A stretch of 64,000 bases of DNA from the NCBI RefSeq assembly GCF_019970065.1, contig NZ_JAHXYH010000004.1, positions 470,748 to 534,747 of the forward strand, in the 5' to 3' direction. The position numbers were made by a program, and so were the translations under genes. Below the pieces are notes generated by a model. It ran no database searches. It had not been told where the DNA came from and was given only the letters and a program-made list of their open reading frames with translations. Of this stretch, positions 8,653-17,599 are shown in pieces. Position 1 is the stretch's first letter; each line of letters opens with the position of its first letter. This DNA comes from Chryseobacterium sp. OSA05B (GTDB lineage Bacteria; Bacteroidota; Bacteroidia; Flavobacteriales; Weeksellaceae).

Positions 8653-9249
8653 ATGTCATTTGAATTACCAAAATTAGGATATGCTTATGATGCATTGGAG
8701 CCGACTATCGATGCAAAAACTATGGAAATCCATTATACAAAACACCACCAGGCTTATATTGACAATTTAAATAAAGCAATCGAAGGAACTGAACTAGCTG
8801 GTAAAACGATCGAAGAGATCTGCCAGATAGGAACTGACAAACCAGCTGTAAGAAACAATGGTGGAGGACACTTCAACCACTCTTTATTCTGGGAAATTTT
8901 AACGCCGGGCGGAAGTAATGAGCCTGTAGGAAACGTAAAAGCTGCTATCGAAGCTTACGGAGGTCTTGAGAAATTCAAAAATGACTTTTCTGAGGCTGCT
9001 AAAACAAGATTCGGTTCTGGATGGGCTTGGTTAGTGAAAAATGCGGACGGATCTGTATCTGTTTCTTCTACTCCAAACCAGGATAACCCATTAATGCCTG
9101 TTGCAGATGTAAAAGGAACTCCGGTTCTTGGATTAGATGTTTGGGAGCACGCTTACTATTTAAACTACCAAAACAGAAGACCTGACTATGTAGCAGCATT
9201 CTTCAGTGTAGTAAACTGGGATAAAGTAGAGGAATTATTCAACAAATAA
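8653..9249 (+). CDS. Superoxide dismutase, Fe/Mn family
   Basis: A cytoplasmic enzyme of 198 residues, the usual length, without a signal peptide. The four metal ligands are visible: His27 (MEIHYTKHH), His76 (GGHFNHSLFW), Asp162 and His166 (LDVWEHAYYL). Sequence alone does not tell iron from manganese preference safely. The ATG at 8653 is chosen over the upstream TTG (8626) because the latter lies inside the -7 element and would add nine non-homologous residues. The gene has its own promoter and terminator, so it is monocistronic. Confidence 0.95.
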   Translation: MSFELPKLGYAYDALEPTIDAKTMEIHYTKHHQAYIDNLNKAIEGTELAGKTIEEICQIGTDKPAVRNNGGGHFNHSLFWEILTPGGSNEPVGNVKAAIEAYGGLEKFKNDFSEAAKTRFGSGWAWLVKNADGSVSVSSTPNQDNPLMPVADVKGTPVLGLDVWEHAYYLNYQNRRPDYVAAFFSVVNWDKVEELFNK

Positions 9250-9270
9250 TTTTCAGCTATTATAAAAGTA

Positions 9271-9304
9271 AAAAGGTTCAGAAGAAATTCTGAACCTTTT
9301 TTTT
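9271..9304 (+). terminator. Terminator after superoxide dismutase
   Basis: Thirteen-base arms AAAAGGTTCAGAA (9271-9283) and TTCTGAACCTTTT (9288-9300) with a GAAA loop and a T tail. Confidence 0.85.
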
Positions 9305-9356
9305 ATGGTTACGGTTTAGTGATCTTAATCTTTTATCCGCTTAATTTTAAAAAAAA

Positions 9357-9776
9357 CTATCTTGTAGCATCACTTGGCGAAAGCCCGTTCATTTTCAATC
9401 CGTATTTCCAGCTGACATAAGCAAAAACCTGATACAGCTTGTATTCAAATTTGATCCCATAGTTTTCTCTCGGGTTGTAATCGATACCGGATTCTATAAT
9501 ATTCCGGTATTTTCCCGAACTGTAGTAAGAATTCCATTCAGTAACTAGAAATGTATTTTTTGTTTTCAGATAAGATTCCGAATACTGGTTCATCGGCTTG
9601 GCTACCGCATTTAAAAAGTAATCGAATTGGGTGTCGATCACAGTAATGTCCCACTCGCCGTCTTCATTTTTAGAAGGCTTTATTTCAGATTTCTCTTCGT
9701 CTTTCTTAGTACTCTCCTGAGAAAAACAGCTGAAAGGAATCAGCGCAAAGAGAAGGATGCTAATTATATTTTTCAT
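9357..9776 (-). CDS. DUF6146 family exported protein
   Basis: A protein of about 139 residues counted from MKNIISILLFALIPFSCFSQ, a signal peptide that may be a lipoprotein signal (lipobox-like PFSC). The conserved body contains WDITVIDTQFDYFL, a YLKTKNTFLVTEWN segment, then IDYNPRENYGIKFEYKLYQVFAYV, which resembles DUF6146, a Flavobacteriia family of unknown function. A longer frame starts at 9809, but that start falls in a terminator hairpin and would bury the signal peptide, so 9776 is preferred. It follows the nuclease gene by 55 bases on the same strand. Confidence 0.68.
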   Translation of the reverse strand: MKNIISILLFALIPFSCFSQESTKKDEEKSEIKPSKNEDGEWDITVIDTQFDYFLNAVAKPMNQYSESYLKTKNTFLVTEWNSYYSSGKYRNIIESGIDYNPRENYGIKFEYKLYQVFAYVSWKYGLKMNGLSPSDATR

Positions 9777-9795
9777 AATAGAAACATTGTATATA

Positions 9796-9818
9796 AAATA
9801 AGCACTCAAAATGAGTGC
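9796..9818 (-). terminator. Hairpin after nuclease-like gene
   Basis: GCACTCA (9802-9808) and TGAGTGC (9812-9818) close an AAA loop; on the minus strand TTATTTTATA follows. It would end the 9832-11019 transcript. Confidence 0.6.
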
Positions 9819-9831
9819 CTAAGTTGCTTTT

Positions 9832-11019
9832 TTATGGTTCTTTCTGAAGAATGACAAATGCCGGAAAGTGGTCACTGTATCCTCCTGTAAACTGGTCTCC
9901 GTTCCAGGATCTGAAAGGATAGCCTTTATAATTTCCTTCTTTGTTTACCAGATAAGCCGGAGCAAAGATTTCTGCTTTGTATACCGAGTACTCTTTAGTC
10001 ACCTGATCAGAAACCAAATTCTTGGAAACGATAATCTGGTCAAAAAGGTTAGGTGCATCCTGATAAGCCAGTGAAGCGATACCTTTCTTATATAAAGGAT
10101 ACATTAAATTAAGATAAGGTGTAGTTTCGCTTAAGTCCTTAGGGCTTGCCGCTGCTTTTAAATAATTTTTTAAACTTGAGCTTACAGGATCATCATTAAA
10201 GTCACCCATTGCAAAAAGTTTTGTCGTAGGATCTGCTGTTCTAATGCTGTCCATTTGCTGCTTAAGTAAAGCTGCTGCTGCATTTCTCTTCGGTAATGAA
10301 ACGGCTTCACCCCCTCTTCTTGAAGGCCAGTGATTCATAAAGAAGGCCACTTTTTCATTGTCGAGGAAACCGGTTACTACCAGAATATCTCTGGTATATT
10401 CTCTTTTCCCGTCGTCACCGAACACTTTTAATTCTTTCTTTAAAGAGTTGGTTACCGTGAATCTTCTTTTCTGATAAATAAGAGCAACATCAATTCCTCT
10501 GTAGTCATAAGAATTGTAATGTACGATTCCATAATCATATTTGGCAAGAGCAGGCTGTTTCACCAGATCTTCGATCACCTGTCTGTTCTCTACTTCGATA
10601 AGTCCTACCACAGCCGGGGCTGTTTTGGTATACTGCGCACCTAGTTCGGCAATTACTTTTGCTTCGTTGGCCAGTTTGGCTTTGTAGATTTTAGTATTAT
10701 AGTTTTTACCACTGCTTGGGGTGAATTCCTCAGAACCGCTTTGGTATCTTACTGCTTTTTTACCTTTTAAGGCTCCATCACTCCATGGTCCGTCATGTTT
10801 TTCTGCTTCCAGAAATTTGATGGAATCAAGTGGGATGCTTCTGTGGAAAGCAGGATTATGAATATCTTTAGTCCCATCTATATAATCTGCAGAACGTATA
10901 GTGTCCCAAAGGTTTTCCACATTCAAAAAACCAACAGCAGCCACTTTTCTCAGTTTCCCCTGTTGTGCAAAAGCCATCACCGAAAAAACGATGGCTATAA
11001 AACTCATAAATCTCTTCAT
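9832..11019 (-). CDS. Exported endonuclease/exonuclease/phosphatase family enzyme
   Basis: A 395-residue protein with an N-terminal signal peptide (residues 1-18, ending VMAFAQ). DNase I-like fold motifs are present: NVENLWDT near the start, GLIEVENRQV, HYNSYDYRGIDVALIYQ, NHWPSRRGG, MGDFNDDP and a C-terminal SDHFPAFVIL carrying the catalytic Asp-His pair. The family cleaves phosphodiester or phosphomonoester bonds using a divalent metal. It is divergent from a TonB receptor and a DUF5689 lipoprotein, a neighbourhood seen in other Flavobacteriia, which suggests extracellular nucleic-acid or phosphoester use. The substrate is not deduced from sequence. Confidence 0.87.
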   Translation of the reverse strand: MKRFMSFIAIVFSVMAFAQQGKLRKVAAVGFLNVENLWDTIRSADYIDGTKDIHNPAFHRSIPLDSIKFLEAEKHDGPWSDGALKGKKAVRYQSGSEEFTPSSGKNYNTKIYKAKLANEAKVIAELGAQYTKTAPAVVGLIEVENRQVIEDLVKQPALAKYDYGIVHYNSYDYRGIDVALIYQKRRFTVTNSLKKELKVFGDDGKREYTRDILVVTGFLDNEKVAFFMNHWPSRRGGEAVSLPKRNAAAALLKQQMDSIRTADPTTKLFAMGDFNDDPVSSSLKNYLKAAASPKDLSETTPYLNLMYPLYKKGIASLAYQDAPNLFDQIIVSKNLVSDQVTKEYSVYKAEIFAPAYLVNKEGNYKGYPFRSWNGDQFTGGYSDHFPAFVILQKEP

Positions 11020-11048
11020 CCTCTAGAGTATTAAAATTATTTAAACGA

Positions 11049-11056
11049 CAAATTTA
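11049..11056 (-). promoter_or_regulatory. -7 element for nuclease-like gene
   Basis: Minus strand reads TAAATTTG, 29 bases before the ATG at 11019, matching TAnnTTTG. Confidence 0.55.
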
Positions 11057-11173
11057 CCTTTTTTTAATTCACTCCATTTTAAATATTTGTAAATTTAAAA
11101 CAATATAAAATAATTCTCTTATATAATGAATCATAAAAGGTTGCAATGTTAAGAAAAAATAATGTTAAAAAAG

Positions 11174-11202
11174 TTGGAAATTCCAAATTTTGACTAAATT
11201 TG
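11174..11202 (+). promoter_or_regulatory. Promoter of TonB receptor operon with adjacent palindrome
   Basis: -33 TTG (11174-11176), 18-base spacer, -7 TAAATTTG (11195-11202). The palindrome TTGGAAATTCCAA (11174-11186) starts at the -33 element and could be an operator; this is inference. The leader to the ATG is about 57 bases. Confidence 0.5.
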
Positions 11203-11265
11203 TGCCCCCAACTTTTAAACTGTTGAAAACTAACAAGAAAAGTATTAAAAAAAATAAATATACTC

Positions 11266-14142
11266 ATGATTAAAAAACTATCATTAGTCTCTTTATTTAC
11301 TTTACTTCCTGCTTCATTCTATTTTGCGCAGACCACTGTGTTTGCGTATCTTAAGGATGCCGAAGGAAAGCCTATTGAAAGGGCAGAAGTAGATCTTAAA
11401 GGGAGTGAGAATGATGTAACGGCTGATAAAATTGGATATTTCCAGTTTGTAGACCTGCAGCCGGGCCATTATCAAATTATGATTACGAAACCAAACTTCG
11501 AAACCAAAATGATGGAGTTTGACGTAGCCGATGAGAAAAAAAAGGATCTGGGGATCATTACCCTGTATTCTAATCTTACAAGCGCAGATCAAGGTTTAGC
11601 TATTATAGACAATGATGATGATGACAGCAACAGCAGTGGACAGGCTTCTACGGTAGGTTTGCTACAATCATCAATGGATGTATTCAGTAGAATTGCTGCG
11701 TTTGATTTAGGATTTTACTGGTTCCGCCCAAGAGGGATCGACGGACGAACTGGTGAATCTATGCTGAACGGTGTTTCCATGGTAAAATCTGATAATGGTA
11801 ATGTTGACTTCAGTAACTGGGGTGGGCTAAACGAGATCACGAGATATCCGGAAATCGCGTCTAATCACTCTCCATCCGAATATGCTTTTGGTGGAAACAG
11901 CTCTGTGGTTTACAAAAACACAAAAGCAAGTGAGTATAGAAAAGGATTCCAGTTTACACAATCCTTAACCAACAGAAACTACAGAAACAGAACATCTTTA
12001 CGATATACCTCAGGAATGAGCAAGAAAGGATGGGCATTTACTGCAATGGGAGCCAGAAGATGGGCAGAAGAAGGAATCCAGGAGGGGACTTTCTATGATG
12101 CTTACGGTGCTTACCTTGGTGTAGAGAAGAAATTCAGCGACAGCCACACGATCACATTCAACGCGATTGGTGCGCCATACAGAAGATCTACATCAAGTCC
12201 AAATACCCAGGAAGTGTATGATTATAGAGGGGTACATTACAACTCTTATTGGGGATGGCAGGATGGAGAAAAGAGAAGCGAAAGAGTTCGAAGAGGATTT
12301 CAGCCACTTTTCCAGATTCAGGACTTCTGGAAGATTAATAAGAAATCAAGCCTTTGGACGACTGCATCTTACCAGTTTGGAAAAGATAAAGGTTCCCGTT
12401 TAGACTGGAATGGGGTTACCAATCCTTCTCCTACCTACTACAGAAACTTACCAAGTTATTATATCAACAGCATTATTTATAACGCTACCAACAATACGCA
12501 GCCAGATCCCACACAGTATGGAACTCTGATTGATGCTTACAATACAAGTTTGGCAGCCTGGCAGAACGGAGATCCTAATGTTACTCAGCTTAACTGGGGA
12601 CAGATCTATGCCAATAACCAAAAGGTGGATGCTGCAGACCAGGCTGAAATGACCCGTCTTTACGGAATATCCGGAAAACGTTCCAAAATATATCTGGTAG
12701 ATGACGTAAGTGATGATAAGATCTTCAACGCAGGTACACACTACACATACAACTTTAACGACCGTACGAAGTTTATCATGAACGTTTCTTATCAGAACTA
12801 TAAATCTGAGTTGTACCGTGAACTGAAAGATCTTTTAGGAGGTGATTACGCTATTGGTGTGGATCCGTTTAAAGAATCTGCAAAACCGGGTTCTTCAGGA
12901 TTGTATAATACGTTAGATTCCAATGTTCAGCTGAGAGAAGGAGACCGTATGACTTACAATTACATCCTGAGAAGACAGGAAGCAAAAGTAAATCCGGGAC
13001 TGAAATTCTCTACAGGTAACTTTGATGTTTTTGTTTCTGCTATGGCAGGATATTCTACTTCAAACAGAGAAGGTCTTTTCAAGCATTATTTATATGACAA
13101 CTCATACGGGAAAAGCAAGGATTACAATTTCTGGAACTTTGGTCTTAAAGGACAGGTTGTGTACCGTATCAACGGACGTAATTTCTTAGTGTATAACGGA
13201 GCAATGTACAATCAGGCACCATTCCTGGAAGATTTGTTTATCAATCCAAGAATCAATGCACTTGTTAATCCTAATATCAGAAGTACGGTATATACAGCGA
13301 ATGATTTAAGTTATGTGATCAATACGCCTTTCCTTAAATTAAGAGCATCAGGATTTATTGTAGATACTCAGAATGAAACCAATGTACAGAGATTCTTTGC
13401 AGACGGGATTCAGCTAAGCAGCACAAACCCTGACGGATCTGTTTCTCAGGTACAGAGTGCATTCGTTACTCAGGTAATGTCCAATCTGGAGAAAAGAAAT
13501 ATGGGGGTTGAACTAGGGGTTGACCTGAAAGTTCTTCCTACTTTATCTTTACAGGGGCTTGCGAGTTTAGGTGAATATACATACAGAAATAACCCGGAAG
13601 TTTATCTGGTTTCTGATGCTTCAGGAAGCAGTGTGACTTCTTTCGGAAAAGCATATCTGAAAGATTATAAGCAGGGAGGAACTCCTCAGCGTGCTTTCTC
13701 TTTAGGTTTCCGTTACAACAACCCGAAATACTGGTGGGTAGGAGCTAACTGGAACTATTTTGACAACAATTATCTGGATCCGGCTCCGGCTTTAAGAACG
13801 AATAACTTTATTCAGAACCCTTACTCAAGTACACCTTACCTTGGTCTTACCGAAGGAGATGTACGTGATATGCTGAAGCCTGTACAACTTCCTTCTGCAT
13901 TTTTCTTAAATGCCAATGCAGGGAAATCATTCATGATTGGAAAGTATTACATATTATTGACTGCTTCTGTGAATAACATCTTAAACAACAAAAGATTCAT
14001 TACAGGAGGTTTTGAGCAGACGAGAGAAACGAAAGCGAAAGATTTTGCGGCCGACTATTACAGCCCTACACCTTCTTTTGGACCGAAATACTGGTATACT
14101 CAGGGACGTTCGTACTTTGTTAACTTACAATTCAGATTCTAA
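11266..14142 (+). CDS. TonB-dependent outer-membrane receptor with N-terminal regulatory-like domain
   Basis: A 958-residue protein. A signal peptide covers residues 1-21 (SFYFAQ). Residues ~25-105 form a carboxypeptidase regulatory-like domain (AYLKDAEGKPIERAEVDL, GYFQFVDLQPGHYQIMI), common in Bacteroidota receptors. A plug-type domain and a beta-barrel follow, ending in GRSYFVNLQFRF with the expected C-terminal aromatic residue. It imports large ligands using TonB energy. The next gene, a DUF5689 lipoprotein 19 bases downstream, is probably its surface partner; a divergent nuclease-like gene lies upstream. The ligand is unknown; phosphorylated or nucleic-acid material is inferred from context. 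Confidence 0.88.
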   Translation: MIKKLSLVSLFTLLPASFYFAQTTVFAYLKDAEGKPIERAEVDLKGSENDVTADKIGYFQFVDLQPGHYQIMITKPNFETKMMEFDVADEKKKDLGIITLYSNLTSADQGLAIIDNDDDDSNSSGQASTVGLLQSSMDVFSRIAAFDLGFYWFRPRGIDGRTGESMLNGVSMVKSDNGNVDFSNWGGLNEITRYPEIASNHSPSEYAFGGNSSVVYKNTKASEYRKGFQFTQSLTNRNYRNRTSLRYTSGMSKKGWAFTAMGARRWAEEGIQEGTFYDAYGAYLGVEKKFSDSHTITFNAIGAPYRRSTSSPNTQEVYDYRGVHYNSYWGWQDGEKRSERVRRGFQPLFQIQDFWKINKKSSLWTTASYQFGKDKGSRLDWNGVTNPSPTYYRNLPSYYINSIIYNATNNTQPDPTQYGTLIDAYNTSLAAWQNGDPNVTQLNWGQIYANNQKVDAADQAEMTRLYGISGKRSKIYLVDDVSDDKIFNAGTHYTYNFNDRTKFIMNVSYQNYKSELYRELKDLLGGDYAIGVDPFKESAKPGSSGLYNTLDSNVQLREGDRMTYNYILRRQEAKVNPGLKFSTGNFDVFVSAMAGYSTSNREGLFKHYLYDNSYGKSKDYNFWNFGLKGQVVYRINGRNFLVYNGAMYNQAPFLEDLFINPRINALVNPNIRSTVYTANDLSYVINTPFLKLRASGFIVDTQNETNVQRFFADGIQLSSTNPDGSVSQVQSAFVTQVMSNLEKRNMGVELGVDLKVLPTLSLQGLASLGEYTYRNNPEVYLVSDASGSSVTSFGKAYLKDYKQGGTPQRAFSLGFRYNNPKYWWVGANWNYFDNNYLDPAPALRTNNFIQNPYSSTPYLGLTEGDVRDMLKPVQLPSAFFLNANAGKSFMIGKYYILLTASVNNILNNKRFITGGFEQTRETKAKDFAADYYSPTPSFGPKYWYTQGRSYFVNLQFRF

Positions 14143-14161
14143 TAAAAATAAAAAAATAACA

Positions 14162-15559
14162 ATGAATAATTTCACTAACTTTTTCAAAACGACATTCGTA
14201 GCAGTAGGTGTACTGTCTGCAGTGTCTTCTTGTGTAAAGAATGATGATTGGGAAACTCCCCCGATCGCCTGTTCAAATAAATTCGAAGCGCCAAACATTT
14301 CAATGGCAGATTTTTCGGCTCAGGCTCCTGCTACAGGATACAAATTAATCACTACAGATCAGATTTTCGACGGTTATATCGTTTCTTCTGATGCTCAGGG
14401 AAATTTCTATAAAACAATCTCTTTCCAGGATAAAACGGTGAATCCTACTGTAGGTCTTCAGATCGAAGTAGATAAAGCAAGTAACTTTGCTGATTTCCCG
14501 GTAGGTGCACACATCAGAATTAATGCTAAAGGATTGCGTTTAGGTCTTGACAGAGGTTCTATTAAGTTGGGGTCTGAAGATCCGAACTTTGCGATCGGTA
14601 GAATTCCTCAGGCTCTTGTAGGAAGATATGTTTCCGGAGTATGTTCAGGAAATGGTTTGGATATCCAGACTCTTGTCCCTACAAAGCTTAATTCATTAAA
14701 CGATGCAAAACAAGCTAACCTGATCAACACGTTAGTGACTGTATCTGATGTACAGTTCGGTATCGGTGAAATCTTCCCGGTTCAGAAAAAATATCTTGAT
14801 TATGATGCCGGAAACCAAGGATTGGATACAGACAGAAATATTGAAGATAAATTAGGAGGTTCAGCAGTAATCAGAAACTCAGGATTCTTCAAGAGTGGAG
14901 GGGAGCTTATTCCAAAAGGAAACGGTACGGTTACTTTCGTAGTGAGCAGATACAATTCTACATGGCAGATGCTGATCAGAAGCTTATCTGATATCAACTT
15001 CACAGGAACAAGAGTAGATGCAACGCCACCTAAAGGAGGGACTGAGATTGCATATTCAGGTTCATTCCTTGAAAACTTTGAAAGTTATTCTCTGACGCCT
15101 GCTAACCTGGAAGTATACCCTAAATATGTAAATGATGCGGTATTAGGAAACAGATACTGGCAGTTAAAAACTTTCAGCAGCAATAAGTATATCCAGTTGG
15201 GAGCTAATTCCGGTTCTGGAAACTACTTGACTTATTTTGCCGTACCGGTTGACTTTACAGCAGCCAATACAGTGAAATTTGACGTTAACGTTGGATTCTG
15301 GAATGGTAATGCTTTAAAAGTATATTACACAACCAACTATACTCCGCTTGGAGATATTACAACGGCCACTAAAACAGATATTACATCTGCATTTACAATT
15401 CCACAGGCTCCGGCTGTTAACTATGGTACTCTAGCTCCTGCGGGAACTTATACCCTGCCGGCCGGATTAACAGGTAACGGATTTATCTTATTTGAATATA
15501 CGGGAGCATCTACAGGTGTTACTACTACGATTCAATTAGATAATATTCAGGTTCAATAA
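14162..15559 (+). CDS. DUF5689 surface lipoprotein with C-terminal choice-of-anchor-like domain
   Basis: A 465-residue protein starting at the ATG at 14162. A longer frame from 14012 overlaps the receptor gene and is rejected because it would bury the signal peptide. The lipobox is SAVSSC at residues ~18-23. The N-terminal ~200 residues after it match the DUF5689 pattern (YKLITTDQIFDGYIVSSDAQGNF, later GLRLGLDRGSIKLG), a fold related to nucleic-acid-binding OB domains. The C-terminal portion (GSFLENFESYSL, KVYYTTNY) resembles choice-of-anchor jelly-roll modules. The gene lies 19 bases after the TonB receptor, so it is probably the ligand-capturing partner. A strong terminator follows. Confidence 0.82.
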   Translation: MNNFTNFFKTTFVAVGVLSAVSSCVKNDDWETPPIACSNKFEAPNISMADFSAQAPATGYKLITTDQIFDGYIVSSDAQGNFYKTISFQDKTVNPTVGLQIEVDKASNFADFPVGAHIRINAKGLRLGLDRGSIKLGSEDPNFAIGRIPQALVGRYVSGVCSGNGLDIQTLVPTKLNSLNDAKQANLINTLVTVSDVQFGIGEIFPVQKKYLDYDAGNQGLDTDRNIEDKLGGSAVIRNSGFFKSGGELIPKGNGTVTFVVSRYNSTWQMLIRSLSDINFTGTRVDATPPKGGTEIAYSGSFLENFESYSLTPANLEVYPKYVNDAVLGNRYWQLKTFSSNKYIQLGANSGSGNYLTYFAVPVDFTAANTVKFDVNVGFWNGNALKVYYTTNYTPLGDITTATKTDITSAFTIPQAPAVNYGTLAPAGTYTLPAGLTGNGFILFEYTGASTGVTTTIQLDNIQVQ

Positions 15560-15582
15560 TCAAAATCTGATATTTTAAATAC

Positions 15583-15612
15583 AGGCCGTCTTTTAGGAGA
15601 CGGCCTTTTTTA
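15583..15612 (+). terminator. Terminator after DUF5689 gene
   Basis: AGGCCGTC (15583-15590) and GACGGCCT (15599-15606) with a TTTTAGGA loop and a T run. Confidence 0.85.
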
Positions 15613-15626
15613 TGTAATAATTATTT

Positions 15627-15634
15627 TAACTTTG
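15627..15634 (+). promoter_or_regulatory. -7 element for 15651 gene
   Basis: TAACTTTG matches TAnnTTTG and lies 16 bases before the ATG, predicting a very short leader. Confidence 0.5.
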
Positions 15635-15650
15635 TTTTAAACATAGCACC

Positions 15651-16109
15651 ATGCAGGAAGGTAAAATAGTATTGGGAGCGATCGCAGCAGGACTGGTCGC
15701 TTATTGTATATATATGTTTTTCTTTACGTCGAGAATAGGACCGCCTAATCAGGATATGCTTAAAAATACCAAATATGCTGTGGGAATCGTTACTTCGGCT
15801 TATTATACAGAAAGAGGGCGGAAAGGAAATGATTTTGAATTCATGTATGACGGTGGCCATATCATAGAGTCGAAAGCAAATGGTGAATTTACAAAAGGAA
15901 GAAAATATCTGGTCGCTTTTGATTCTTTAAATATCGAAAACGGAGTTATTATACTTGAAAAATATGATATTACAGATTCTCTGATACAGCATCATATCTA
16001 TCCAAAACATACCATGTATGATGAAACCTGGTCTTTGATTAATATTCCTTTTCAATATGATAAAGGTGATATAGAATATGATTTGAAGAGAGCTTATGAA
16101 GAGCTTTAG
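15651..16109 (+). CDS. Hypothetical protein with one N-terminal membrane segment
   Basis: A 152-residue protein that I do not recognise. Residues 5-25 are a membrane anchor (VLGAIAAGLVAYCIYMFFF) followed by a soluble domain. That domain has alternating strands: YAVGIVTSAYYTERGRKGNDFEFMYDGG looks like a short beta-barrel beginning, and KGRKYLVAFDSLNIENGVIIL like its continuation. It is 14 bases upstream of another unknown gene, and the two probably share a transcript from the -7 element at 15627. Not obviously lipidated. Confidence 0.6.
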   Translation: MQEGKIVLGAIAAGLVAYCIYMFFFTSRIGPPNQDMLKNTKYAVGIVTSAYYTERGRKGNDFEFMYDGGHIIESKANGEFTKGRKYLVAFDSLNIENGVIILEKYDITDSLIQHHIYPKHTMYDETWSLINIPFQYDKGDIEYDLKRAYEEL

Positions 16110-16123
16110 AATGATTTAAAATA

Positions 16124-16654
16124 ATGATAACCGTGAATACAAAAAAGTTTATCAACAGAGTGGTTTCAATCACATTAAAAAATAAAGCATCCTTTGAAGG
16201 GGTATTGATTGACGTGTCCGATGAATGGTGCTATTTGAAGTATATTCCTGTGGACTATGTAGTTGATGGTTATGTGCTAATAAGCCGGAGATATATTGTA
16301 ACTATTGAAACAGTTGATGATGATGGGTTTAAAGAAAATATATTGAAGCTAAAAAGGATGATTTCTAAAAAAAGCACCTTATTAAATATTGATCATCATG
16401 TGGAATTATTATCAGACTTACAGGATAAAATCGGAATCATTAAAATTGAGCTGAAAGACCATAATAAAGCATATATAGGGGAAATTAATCTGGTTAGAGA
16501 GCATTCATTCAAAGTTCATTTATTCAGTCCCAATGCAACCTGGCTGCAAGTGGAAAGTTTTTTGTTCAAAGAAGTACGGGCTATTTATTTTGATGATGAT
16601 TACACTAATTCTTTAAGACTAATATTACCTCCGGTCATTGCCGATTTTAAGTAA
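16124..16654 (+). CDS. Hypothetical protein with two Sm-like repeats
   Basis: A 176-residue soluble protein. Residues 5-65 (FINRVVSITLKNKASFEGVLIDVSDE, then GYVLISRRYIVTIETV) have the strand order of an Sm/Hfq-like barrel: a short helix, a turn after LKNK and the terminal I-hydrophobic strand. Residues ~100-165 (DKIGIIKIELKDHNKAYIGEINLVRE, then FLFKEVRAIYFDDDY) repeat the same pattern. No family name is certain. It lacks membrane segments and is close behind 15651-16109. RNA binding is a guess from fold appearance only. Confidence 0.55.
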   Translation: MITVNTKKFINRVVSITLKNKASFEGVLIDVSDEWCYLKYIPVDYVVDGYVLISRRYIVTIETVDDDGFKENILKLKRMISKKSTLLNIDHHVELLSDLQDKIGIIKIELKDHNKAYIGEINLVREHSFKVHLFSPNATWLQVESFLFKEVRAIYFDDDYTNSLRLILPPVIADFK

Positions 16655-17020
16655 ATTTCCATACACTGTTTTTTAGAATGGATATATTTACAATAAGCTA
16701 TATAAAGTTTAGACATAGATTCTACTCTCAAGATAGAATATTGAGAATCAATTTCAAAACTTGTAGAGCAGATGCGTTTTTGATAACGCAAAGAAATTGA
16801 TTACTCTATCGATAAAGTGAAGCAAATGCGGAATCAATTTCATTGATTCGATTAAGCAGACGCTATATCCGGAAGCTTCATCAGCGACGAAGTCGAACTC
16901 TTTGCCTCCTTTAACTCAAAAGCATTTTTCATAGAACTTTGCGTGAAAAAAAATCACATCCCAAAGTTTATGACCCTATCTTAACAACGATTATTTTGGT
17001 AAAATAAGAGATAAAAACAC
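16655..17020. other. Gene-free stretch with a palindrome
   Basis: No coding frame is supported. A perfect hairpin, GAATCAAT (16831-16838), TTC loop, ATTGATTC (16842-16849), sits in the middle. The flanking text (for example CGACGAAGTCGAACTC near 16888) resembles degenerate copies of the dispersed GAGTCGAAG-type repeats. The region may be repeat-derived. Confidence 0.45.
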
Positions 17021-17048
17021 AAAAAAACCACCGCATCTGCAGTGGTTT
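17021..17048 (-). terminator. Terminator after DUF6702 gene
   Basis: AACCACCGC (17026-17034) pairs with GCAGTGGTT (17039-17047) with one wobble; the minus strand continues into a T run. Confidence 0.8.
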
Positions 17049-17070
17049 ATTTATTTTTAAATTATTCCGA

Positions 17071-17541
17071 TTAGAAAGAAACCTCATTCACTTCTTTTCC
17101 TCTCTGGAAGTTCATTACTTTCTGGCTTCCTTTGTAAGAAACACTCACAATGTTGAACTGCTTAGGAAAAGAACTTAAAAGGATCGTGTTTTTAATCTTC
17201 ATGGTACTGATGTCCGACACGCCGCCGGTTTCAAAATATACCCATACCGTTTCTCCGCTTACCTGACTTCCAGTGAATGTTATAGTTTTCGGAGAGCCAT
17301 TGACATACACATCAAAATTATTGTTCACATATTTTTTTACTTCTGCTTCAAATCCGGCTGTATTGGGATTGATTTTAATAGCGTCAGAAATATGGTTGGT
17401 ATTCATTTTTGTGGTAAACTTCAATGTTTTGCTTCCATCTATATAATCAACTTTGGTCATTGAAGAGAAAAAGTCTACATACATAAAACTCATTAACACA
17501 AAAAATGTTAAAATTCCTGATATATATAAAAGTTTTTTCAT
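17071..17541 (-). CDS. DUF6702 family protein
   Basis: About 156 residues, counted from MKKLLYISGILTFFVLM, whose hydrophobic stretch is a signal peptide or anchor. The following text, FFSSMTKVDYIDGSKTLKFTTKM, then VWVYFETGG and KNTILLSSFPKQFNIVSV, matches the DUF6702 layout (SMTxIxY, strand pairs, late NxLL). The function is unknown, but the family is common in Flavobacteriia. The longer start at 17565 would add eight residues before the signal. It is downstream of the LOG gene on the same strand and followed by a terminator. Confidence 0.65.
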   Translation of the reverse strand: MKKLLYISGILTFFVLMSFMYVDFFSSMTKVDYIDGSKTLKFTTKMNTNHISDAIKINPNTAGFEAEVKKYVNNNFDVYVNGSPKTITFTGSQVSGETVWVYFETGGVSDISTMKIKNTILLSSFPKQFNIVSVSYKGSQKVMNFQRGKEVNEVSF

Positions 17542-17599
17542 CTTAATTAATAGATTTACAATCATACTTGCTAATTATAGGTCACAAATAATATGCCAA

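Noticed and set aside
14012..14161. N-terminal extension of the DUF5689 gene
   Set aside because: It overlaps the TonB receptor end and would place 50 residues before a clear lipoprotein signal.
16655..17020. Possible small RNA or tRNA gene
   Set aside because: Only one short hairpin is visible; no cloverleaf or promoter-terminator pair was found.
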